From Spongiibacter thalassae (lineage in GTDB: Bacteria; Pseudomonadota; Gammaproteobacteria; Pseudomonadales; Spongiibacteraceae): a DNA stretch of 64,000 nucleotides. The position numbers and the translations under genes are program-made. The DNA lies in NCBI RefSeq assembly GCF_012272835.1, contig NZ_JAAWWK010000006.1, forward strand, positions 366,848-430,847. Direction: 5' to 3'. The notes under the pieces are model-generated. The model saw nothing but the letters and a program-made list of their open reading frames with translations, did not search any database and was not told where the DNA came from. This document shows, piece after piece, positions 1-6,962 of this stretch (the first letter of the stretch is position 1; every line of letters starts with the position of its first letter).

Positions 1-1
1 T

Positions 2-913
2 GAATCTCTTGTGGTCAATATTTGTACTGACCTTTTCGGGCTCGGTGTCCAGGCGTTTGCTAAAGGCCCCGATGGCGGTCGTGATGCAAAATTTGTTGGT
101 ACTAGCGCGCAATTTCCAAGCACAGCGTCACCTTGGAAAGGAACTACTATAATTCAAGCCAAACATACCAACGGTATAAACAAGAGTTTTGGTGATAACG
201 ACTTTTTTAGCCCAACTTCGACTGGGTCTGTTATCCATAAAGAGATTCCACGAATCCAAAACCTTAAGAAGAGTAAAAAGCTAGACAATTACATTATTTT
301 TTCTAATAGGCGATACCCAGCGGGCGCGGGCGAGAAAATTTGTGACTTCATCTCTAGCCAGTGCGGAATTTCTAAGGCTTCGATATTTCTTGTCGGTCTT
401 GAACAACTTGATAGCTGGTTAAAGAAGTTCCCCTCTGCTGCAGAAAATGCGAACCTCAATCCAATCGATGCGCCATTAATTGTTAGTCCTGATGATCTAT
501 CAGATGTCGTCGCAGCACTTGCCAACCATGATTTTAAGTCCATAGCAGGGTCACAACCGCCAACAGAACGAATCCCCTATGCGACAAAAAACAAAATTAA
601 CATGATGTCAGAACCATTTGCGAAGGTCTTGCGCAATAGGTACCTAAAAGACACACCGATTATCGATTCATTTTTGAATGCACCAGAAAACGATATTCTA
701 CGGAGGCAGTACGAAGAAGTAGTCGAGGAGTTTGAGCTAAAAATCATCGCAAAAAGAACTGAGTTCCAGAAATTTGATGATGTTTACAATTACATTATTG
801 ACCTACTTTTTAGTCGCGACCCCGTATTAAGCAAAAATCGACCACTGACAAGATCTATGCTTTTCTATATGTACTGGTGTTGTGACATAGGATCAGAAGA
901 TGCTACAGCCTAG
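2..913 (+). CDS. PD-(D/E)XK-type nuclease effector of an ABC-3C system, 5' partial
   Basis: The reading frame is open to the left edge, so the true start is outside the window; a GTG at 11 is an internal possibility only. Near the N-terminus (numbered from that GTG) are KGPDGGRD with D21 and D25, then IIQAKH with Q49 and K51. Together these form the D...QxK core of Mrr-like PD-(D/E)XK restriction nucleases. The C-terminus ends in MLFYMYWCCDIG, which resembles the shared C-terminal domain of ABC-3C effectors that docks on the middle component. The gene overlaps the next by 14 bp and is the first of three cotranscribed genes. The likely role is cutting nucleic acid once the ATPase senses an invader. 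The nuclease core is seen; the system assignment and target are inferred. Confidence 0.7.
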   Translation, partial: ESLVVNICTDLFGLGVQAFAKGPDGGRDAKFVGTSAQFPSTASPWKGTTIIQAKHTNGINKSFGDNDFFSPTSTGSVIHKEIPRIQNLKKSKKLDNYIIFSNRRYPAGAGEKICDFISSQCGISKASIFLVGLEQLDSWLKKFPSAAENANLNPIDAPLIVSPDDLSDVVAALANHDFKSIAGSQPPTERIPYATKNKINMMSEPFAKVLRNRYLKDTPIIDSFLNAPENDILRRQYEEVVEEFELKIIAKRTEFQKFDDVYNYIIDLLFSRDPVLSKNRPLTRSMLFYMYWCCDIGSEDATA

Positions 914-1142
914 CAAGCATTCACATCCTGACAAAACTATTATAAGTATGGCATTCATATTGCTCACTCGACTTAAAAGCAAGAGAACCGAGCAATTTGA
1001 TGAACTACTTAAGCATGCCAAATCACGCATAAAAAGCGCTGATTCATTGTTTCTACCTGCACTAAATTTCTTATATTTAATGGGCACCATTGAATATCAT
1101 CGAAAAACAGACTCTTTTGAATATATAGAACCTGTCAAATGA
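900..1142 (+). CDS. ABC-3C system middle component, MC6 type
   Basis: This small protein of 80 residues contains PSKHSHPDKT near the start and LFLPALNFLYLMGTIEYH followed by DSFEYI near the end. As far as I recall the family, that is the hallmark pattern of middle component 6, the small winged-helix-like adaptor between effector and ATPase in ABC three-component systems. It starts inside the end of the nuclease gene (14 bp overlap), and its stop overlaps the ATPase start as ATGA. This points to translational coupling and fixed stoichiometry. No catalytic residues are expected. The family call is from memory of conserved motifs and would be settled by a profile search. Confidence 0.72.
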   Translation: MLQPSKHSHPDKTIISMAFILLTRLKSKRTEQFDELLKHAKSRIKSADSLFLPALNFLYLMGTIEYHRKTDSFEYIEPVK

Positions 1143-2935
1143 AACTTTCACGGCTATATACAAATAAGCCAGAAAAATTTACTCCAATTGAGTTTAATGA
1201 CGGCCTAAATGTTATTTATGGCGAAATTCGATTACCTGAAAATCGTGCCAAAGACACACACAATCTTGGAAAAAGTACTCTCGGTCGCGTGCTGGACTTT
1301 TCTCTTCTGGCAAAAAGAAATCCAAAGAGCTTCTTATTTAAGCACTTTGACAAATTCAAAGAATTTACGTTCTACCTCGAAATAAAGCTTGAAAAATCAC
1401 AATATTTAACCATCAAAAGATCAGTTAAAAATAGCTCAAAAGTAAGCTTTTTGAAGCACTCGGAGAAGTGGCAAAATTATAGCGATCTGGATGATCCTAA
1501 CTGGGATCATCTTAATGTTACCTTTGACAAAGCAAAGAAACTTTTAGACGGAATTCTAGATTTAGAGGGAATAAAACCTTGGACATTTCGTAACGGAATC
1601 AATTATTTTCTGCGCTCACAAGATGACTATGGCGATGTCTTTAGACTAAGAAAATTTGCAGGAAAAGATGCACAATGGAAGCCATATCTAGCGCATTCGC
1701 TTGGATTTAACGCCGAGCTAATAGCAAGCCAATATGAAATCGAAGTAGAGCTGGAAAAAAAGGAAAATGCAGCAGCTCTTATAAAGAAAGATCTCGGAGC
1801 TCAATTCGACGATCTAAATAAGCTCGACGGCATACTATTAATTAAACGACGCGACCTTAACAAGAAGCAAACTCTAGTTGATGATTTTGATTTCAGTGAT
1901 CACGACAAAGAAATAACTACAAAAATCATCGAAAATATAGACACTCAAATTTCCGAACTAAATTCGGAAAGATATTCCAAACTATTCAATTTACGGCGAG
2001 TAAAGCAAGCGATAGAAGAAGACAATATCATCTTCAATCCAGATGAAGCTGAATCCATATTTAAAGAAGCTGGAATACTATTTAACGGTCAGATTAAAAA
2101 AGATTTTACCCAGCTGATAGACTTCAATAGAGCCATAACAAAAGAGCGCAGCACCTATCTCAAAGAAGAAAAACTAGCACTTGAAAACGACTTAGGCTTA
2201 ATCAACAAGGCCATCACCAGCCTTAACAATGAAAGATCTAAATCACTATCATTTCTGAGCAACACCGAAATTTTCTCCAAGTACAAACAGGCATCAAACG
2301 AATTAGTATCCTTAAAAGCAGACATTGAATTCTTAGAGCGACAGAAAGAACTTTTTGATTCGCTCAAAGCACTAAATAAAGAGATCAGGAAACTTAATGA
2401 TCAACACGATTCGATTAAAATACAGATCGATGAGGACATAGCAAGCAAAAGCAGCGACGATTCTAGCCTTTACTCAAATATAAGGGTGTTTTTTAGCGAG
2501 ATCGTTCATGATGTTATTAATCGAAATGCACTAATTAATGCAGGATTAAATAACGTAGACCACATTGACTTCAAAGCTGAAATCCTTAACGATTCCGGCG
2601 TTGCAACTAGCGAGGACTCAGGATTTACTTACAAAAAATTGCTATGTATCGCATTTGACTTAGCTATTCTCCGCTCACATTTAACATGTAAATTCCCAAG
2701 ATTTGTATTTCATGACGGCATATTTGAGTCACTTGACAACCGAAAAAAGGAAAACTTACTTTCCGTAATTCGCCAATACTCCGAACTTGGCGTTCAATCA
2801 ATTATAACGGTAATTAGCTCAGATCTACCCGAAACCGCAGAAGGGGAGAGCCCCATATTCTCACCCACTGAAATAGTCTGCCAGTTACACGACGAGGGCC
2901 CTAATGGACGATTATTCAAAATGTCGGCGTGGTAG
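1139..2935 (+). CDS. DUF2326-type ABC ATPase of an ABC-3C system
   Basis: This 598-residue protein has the layout of RecN/SMC-like ABC ATPases. An N-terminal P-loop comes first, with an unusual insertion between G28 and the HNLGKST core at 41-47. A long charged, Lys/Glu-rich coiled-coil-like middle follows (about 200-440). The C-terminal half has a Walker B segment, RFVFHDGIFE, with D526. DUF2326 ATPases of ABC-3C systems share this inserted P-loop and the HDGIFE-type Walker B. It is translationally coupled (ATGA) to the small middle component and is the last gene of the operon, ending 12 bp before the integrase stop on the other strand. It probably senses foreign DNA or a replication state and licenses the nuclease; that role is inferred from the class. 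Base composition is AT-rich compared with the rest of the window. Confidence 0.8.
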   Translation: MKLSRLYTNKPEKFTPIEFNDGLNVIYGEIRLPENRAKDTHNLGKSTLGRVLDFSLLAKRNPKSFLFKHFDKFKEFTFYLEIKLEKSQYLTIKRSVKNSSKVSFLKHSEKWQNYSDLDDPNWDHLNVTFDKAKKLLDGILDLEGIKPWTFRNGINYFLRSQDDYGDVFRLRKFAGKDAQWKPYLAHSLGFNAELIASQYEIEVELEKKENAAALIKKDLGAQFDDLNKLDGILLIKRRDLNKKQTLVDDFDFSDHDKEITTKIIENIDTQISELNSERYSKLFNLRRVKQAIEEDNIIFNPDEAESIFKEAGILFNGQIKKDFTQLIDFNRAITKERSTYLKEEKLALENDLGLINKAITSLNNERSKSLSFLSNTEIFSKYKQASNELVSLKADIEFLERQKELFDSLKALNKEIRKLNDQHDSIKIQIDEDIASKSSDDSSLYSNIRVFFSEIVHDVINRNALINAGLNNVDHIDFKAEILNDSGVATSEDSGFTYKKLLCIAFDLAILRSHLTCKFPRFVFHDGIFESLDNRKKENLLSVIRQYSELGVQSIITVISSDLPETAEGESPIFSPTEIVCQLHDEGPNGRLFKMSAW

Positions 2936-2947
2936 TAATTTCTAGTG

Positions 2948-3902
2948 CTAATTTCCGCGAGTATTTAGCGGATTCAGCTGAACGGCATCCAACAGATGAT
3001 CCTTCGCTAAGTGAGCATACCTCATCGTCATAACAATAGTTGAGTGACCTAGGATCTTCTGTAAAGTGATGATATTTCGGCCATTCATCACAAAATGACT
3101 TGCAAACGTATGGCGTAGCACATGCGCTGCCTGCCCCTTTGGCAACTCTATTTCTGAGGCCTTCAGCGCTCTCCGGCAAGCACTTAACGATGAAGCAAAA
3201 GCACCACGCCTCTCGAGGTGAGAACGAATTTCCTCGAACAACCCTTCTGATACCGGAACACTTCTACTCTTACCACTTTTTGTGCGAACGAAATGTAGCT
3301 TCCCGTCAGCGACTTGTTTTTTTGTCAGTGACTCAGCCTCACCCCATCGCGCACCGGTAGCAAGACAGATTTTCGTTAGCAGCAGTACGTGCGGATTACT
3401 GGTAAACGTCTCTATTGTAGCAAGGAGATGCTGAATCTCTTCGGTAGAAAGCCACGAGAGCTCCCGCTCGTCTATTTTGATCATTTTCGCTTTAGAGATT
3501 GGATTTTCGTACTCAATCTCCCCCGATATCGCGCAAGTAGTTATAGACCGCATTCAGATAGCCGAGGTGATTGTTCAGCGTCTTATCGGCAATACCCTGC
3601 TCCTTTCTAACCGCAGCATACTCATGAAAATCGCCAGGCTTCAGCTTTGCGCCTTGCGGATCCCCAAGTCGCTCAACTGTTTGTAGTAAATAGCGCCTAC
3701 GCTTAGGGCCATCTTTGAGATACATACCTTTTACTTGATACCAGCGCTCGACTAGTTCGGACAATCTCCGCTTATCAGTAGAAGGGTTATTCCAAGGCTT
3801 GGCCTCATGTGCTCGGCTAAGTACTAACTTTTCGAATCGGCTGGCCTCAGCCGTGGTCTCAAACAGCTTCCTGACTCGCTTGCCCATTCTGACCTGCCAG
3901 CG
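2948..3902 (-). pseudogene. Tyrosine recombinase/integrase, frameshifted and N-terminally truncated
   Basis: Two overlapping minus-strand frames make one phage-type integrase. The first (3887 to 3513) gives the arm-binding and core-binding parts and stops after YNYLRDIGGD. The second continues as GEIEYENPISKAKMIKI into the catalytic domain, with Arg in GARWGEAE, the HxxR box in HVLRHTFASHF, and the nucleophile region GHSTIVMTMRYAHL. Removing one G from the five-G run (CCCCC at 3520-3524 on the plus strand) restores a continuous protein. Upstream of the first Met the frame still reads RWQVR, typical of family N-termini, and then runs into hsdR sequence at about 3902. The N-terminal tip therefore appears lost. 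Loss of function is likely unless the frameshift is a sequencing error or is read through. Confidence 0.85.
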
Positions 3903-5524
3903 AGATCTTCGGCAAACCCGTCTACACGTACTCCTATCGTGAGGCCGTGGCGGACGACTGGCTGATCGACCACGAACCGCCTATTCGCTATGAAACCTTG
4001 CTGAGCCAGCAAGGCATCCATTTTGACAGCGGCACCACAATCTCGGCGATCAACACTGCTACTGGCGAAATCGAAACGTCAGAGCTGGACGACGAACTGG
4101 ACTTTGAGGTCGACGCCTTTAACCGCAGCGTGATCAGCGAGAGCTTTAACCGAGTTATTTGCGAGCAGCTTGCCCATGAGCTCGACCCTTTCGGCGACGA
4201 AAAAACAATGATTTTCTGCGCCACTGACCTGCACGCAGACATGGTCAAGCGTCTGCTCGACGCAGCTTTCGTTGACGTGCATAACGGCGACTACAATCAA
4301 ACCGCCGTTGCCAAGATTACCGGCACCAGCGACAAGGTTGACCAACTGATCAGCCGCTACAAAAACGAACGCTACCCCAATATCGCCATCACAGTGGACC
4401 TGCTTACCACCGGGATCGATGTACCCAAAATCGCTCATCTCGTGTTCCTGCGCCGCGTGCGCTCACGCATCCTTTATGAACAGATGATTGGCAGGGCGAC
4501 TCGGCGATGCGATGAAATTGGGAAAACCTGCTTCCGCATCTACGACCCCGTAGGCATCTATGCTGCGCTGGAAGCCGTCTCCACCATGAAACCTCTGGTA
4601 CGGAACCCCAACATTACCCTGGAGCAACTGTGCGATGAGCTCACTGACCCGGATAAACTGGAAGCGAGCCTCAATAGCCCTGGGGAAGACGCGGATACCA
4701 GCCACGCCGACACAGTACTGAGCCAGCTTGGCCAAAAAGTCATGCAGGTCATGCGCAAGGCGAGCAAACGCGCAGAAACCAATCCGGCACTGCAGAAAAA
4801 GCTCGACGAACTGCAGTACAGCTGGGGCGTCGAGCCGGGGCAAGTTCACCATCATCTGCACACTCTCGGCCCCAAACAGGCAGCCGAATTCCTCACCCAA
4901 CACACGGGCTTTCTGAATCAACTGGCGCAGGTGAAAGCCCTGATCGGCAGCGAGCGAATGCCCGTTATCTCCGACCATGAAGACGAGTTTCGAGTGCGTG
5001 AACAAAACTACGGTGAATACGCTCGACCGGAAGACTATCTCGACAGCTTCGCCCAATTTATTCGCGAACAGATTAACGAGTCAGCGGCTATTAAAGCCGT
5101 GGTCAACCGCCCCCGCGACCTGACCCGCTCCCAGCTCAAGGAAATTCGCCTGATGCTGGACAACAAAGGCTACACCGAAGCCACACTGCGCAGTGCATGG
5201 CGGCATCAAACCAATCAGGATATTGCCGCCAGCATCATTGGTCATATCCGCCGGGCCGCTCTGGGCGAGGCCATGATTCCCTTTGAGCAGCGGGTACAGG
5301 CAGGGCTACAGAAAATACTCAGCCAGCAAAGCTGGACGCCCCTTCAACAGAAGTGGCTGGAACGACTCGGCAAGCAGCTCACCCACGAGGTCATCATCGA
5401 CCGCGAGACCATAAACCAGCTACCGGCGTTCAGCGGTGGCGCCAGACAGTTCGACAAAATCCTTAACAATCAATTGGATAGTGTAATCTCAACCATCAAT
5501 GAGAGCCTCTGGGAAGCCTCATAA
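3902..5524 (+). pseudogene. hsdR: Type I restriction enzyme R subunit, 3' fragment
   Basis: The frame encodes the C-terminal part of an EcoEI-like HsdR. It begins abruptly at EIFGKPVYTYSYREAVADDW, the end of the first helicase lobe, and continues through the second lobe with DLLTTGIDVPKI (motif V) and QMIGRATRR (motif VI). It then covers the EcoEI-type C-terminal domain that contacts the methyltransferase core. About 540 residues remain, with no nuclease domain and no Walker A or DEAD box. An in-frame TGA at 3890 lies just upstream, so no extension is possible. The possible GTG start at 3947 would give only half a motor. The fragment touches the truncated integrase at about 3902, and fic follows after 156 bp on the same strand. 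Confidence 0.88.
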
Positions 5525-5534
5525 CCGTGATTAG

Positions 5535-5652
5535 CATGTATAAAAATGGCGTGTTTTTATACCGAACAGCGACACATGTATAAATTTTCTAATTTTTTAT
5601 ACATATTCGCATTCACATATATAAAATATCGTAATAACTATACATATTCCGC
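5535..5652. promoter_or_regulatory. Cluster of TTTATACAT-like repeats upstream of fic
   Basis: The AT-rich gap holds at least four copies of one short motif in both orientations. CATGTATAAA occurs at 5535-5544 and again at 5575-5584, exactly 40 bp apart. The inverted form TATACATATTCGC is at 5598-5610, and TATACATATTCCGC is at 5639-5652. A weaker TTTTTATACC lies at 5553-5562. Repeated inverted motifs in front of a toxin-like gene look like operators for a regulator. The Fic protein's own C-terminal winged-helix-like end makes autoregulation possible, but nothing in the sequence proves which protein binds. The motif also resembles sigma-70 -10 boxes. Confidence 0.55.
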
Positions 5653-5680
5653 GAAACCTATCCAGAGGACGAAGCCTTAA

Positions 5681-6742
5681 ATGACGCCACTTCCGTTACC
5701 GGACATCCAGCAATGGGAATCTCGGGCAGTGCTGAAAAGATGCGCCGAGGCCCATCGCTATCTCGCGGAATTAAAAGGCGTCGCAGCCTCAATACCCAAC
5801 GAGGCGATTCTGATTAACACACTGTCGTTACAGGAGGCCAAAGACAGCTCTGAGATTGAGAATATCGTCACCACGCAGGACGAACTTTTCAAAGCCACCC
5901 TGTTTTACGACAACCTCGTGAACCCGGCGGCCAAAGAAGTACAGGACTACGCCATCGCCCTGAAGACCGGCTTTGACCGCATACGACAGCGCCGAATCAT
6001 ACGGCTGGCGGACATTCTGGAAATTCAGCAAATTATCGAAAAAAATCGCGCCGGGCTACGTCGGCTGCCGGGTACAGCACTTAAAAACCTGCAAACAGGT
6101 GACATCATTTATACCCCTCCCCAGGAACCCGAGGAGGTCGAGTCACTGGTGAGCAATCTCGTCGATTACATCAACGACGATGCCCTCTGCGATGCCGACC
6201 CACTGGTAAAAATGGCGATCATCCACCACCAGTTCGAGAGCATCCATCCCTTCTATGATGGCAACGGTCGTACCGGTCGCATCATCAATATCCTGTACCT
6301 CGTCGCCAAAGGCCTGCTGGACTTGCCCGTGCTCTACCTGAGCCGGTTTATCATCCAGAACAAAGGTGACTACTACCGCGAACTGCAAGCCGTGCGTGAT
6401 ACCGGCAACTGGGAGCCGTGGTTGCTGTATATGCTGGAGGGAATCTCCCAAACCGCCCGCAACACAATCCACCTGGTAAAGAGCATCAAGGCACTGATGT
6501 CAGACTACAAAACCACTCTTCGGAACGAACTGCCCAAGATCTACCGACAGGAACTGCTTAACAATCTTTTCAACCACCCCTACACCAAGATTGAATTCGT
6601 GATGGACGACCTGCAGGTCACTCGACTCACGGCCACCAAATATCTGGAACAACTGGTCGAACACGGGCTAGTCACCAAAGAGAAAGTGGGCCGCAGCAAC
6701 TACTACATTAACCAGCCACTCGTTTCTCTCTTCTTAAATTAA
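5681..6742 (+). CDS. Fic family protein (class II, N-terminal inhibitory helix)
   Basis: At 353 residues this is a complete Fic protein, which would transfer AMP or another nucleotide phosphate to a target protein. The catalytic loop HPFYDGNGRTGR spans residues 189-200 with H189 intact. The N-terminal SSEIEN at 56-61 fits the inhibitory motif [S/T]xxxE[G/N], with E60 placed to block ATP, so the enzyme is expected to be autoinhibited. The last 80 residues contain a winged-helix-like segment (FVMDDLQVTRLTATKYLEQL) typical of the Fic group found beside restriction genes. AGAGGAC a few bases upstream of the ATG may serve as ribosome binding site. The gene sits between fragments of hsdR and hsdM on the same strand and is the only intact member of that operon. 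The target is unknown. Confidence 0.9.
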   Translation: MTPLPLPDIQQWESRAVLKRCAEAHRYLAELKGVAASIPNEAILINTLSLQEAKDSSEIENIVTTQDELFKATLFYDNLVNPAAKEVQDYAIALKTGFDRIRQRRIIRLADILEIQQIIEKNRAGLRRLPGTALKNLQTGDIIYTPPQEPEEVESLVSNLVDYINDDALCDADPLVKMAIIHHQFESIHPFYDGNGRTGRIINILYLVAKGLLDLPVLYLSRFIIQNKGDYYRELQAVRDTGNWEPWLLYMLEGISQTARNTIHLVKSIKALMSDYKTTLRNELPKIYRQELLNNLFNHPYTKIEFVMDDLQVTRLTATKYLEQLVEHGLVTKEKVGRSNYYINQPLVSLFLN

Positions 6743-6751
6743 GGCGATCAC

Positions 6752-6826
6752 ATGACCCACAACGACATCGTCCAGGGGCACAAACAAAAACCGAAAAACT
6801 TAAACCCTTTATTATCAATTAGTTAA
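6752..6826 (+). pseudogene. hsdM: Start of hsdM, truncated after 8 codons
   Basis: Nine bases after the fic stop an ATG opens MTHNDIVQ, which matches the usual N-terminus of type I methyltransferase subunits of this family (MTHNDIVQKLW...). The frame then becomes unrelated low-complexity sequence (GHKQKPKNLN) and stops at 6824-6826. The rest of hsdM and any hsdS are absent, since a terminator and a metabolic operon follow. This suggests the original order was hsdR-fic-hsdM, with a deletion removing everything after the first codons. The match is short, so confidence is moderate. The position directly after hsdR and fic makes chance unlikely. Confidence 0.6.
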
Positions 6827-6865
6827 TAGACATATTAAAGTGACGCCGGCCCACCAACACCAACA

Positions 6866-6893
6866 CCCCAGCTGGTAGCAGCTGGGGTTTTTT
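6866..6893 (+). terminator. Rho-independent terminator after the fic/hsdM remnant
   Basis: A perfect 9-bp stem, CCCCAGCTG with CAGCTGGGG, a 4-base loop and then six T on the plus strand. Nothing complete ends here, so it was probably the terminator of a gene whose body has been deleted. The bases just before it read GCCGGCCCACCA, which resembles a tRNA 3' end. Confidence 0.8.
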
Positions 6894-6940
6894 ATTGCCT
6901 GCGTTTTTGCTTTAGCACGTAACCGAAACTGCCCCACTCA

Positions 6941-6957
6941 AAACGGGGACAGACCCC
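6941..6957 (-). terminator. Possible terminator of the PQQ dehydrogenase gene
   Basis: On the minus strand, just after the dehydrogenase stop, GGGG-TCTGT-CCCC is followed by GTTTTGAG. The stem is short. The sequence also resembles the GGGGACAGACCCC boxes common near IS200-like/REP elements in gammaproteobacteria, so the terminator role is tentative. Confidence 0.3.
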
Positions 6958-6962
6958 GGCCG

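Larger units (their letters stand above)
1..6865. other. Accessory region: defence operon, broken integrase, decayed type I restriction locus
   Basis: This stretch differs from the core genes to its right. The first 3 kb is visibly AT-rich, it carries a complete-looking conflict operon, an integrase and remnants of hsdR and hsdM, and it ends shortly before a metabolic operon at 6963. The right edge is probably between the end of the hsdM remnant (6826) and the terminator at 6866. The left edge is outside the window. Calling it one genomic island is inference: it may be two accessory pieces joined at about 3.90 kb. Confidence 0.5.

Noticed and set aside
6940..6958. GGGGACAGACCCC box as evidence for a mobile REP element
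   Set aside because: A single copy without a second inverted partner or a transposase nearby; it is recorded only as a possible terminator.
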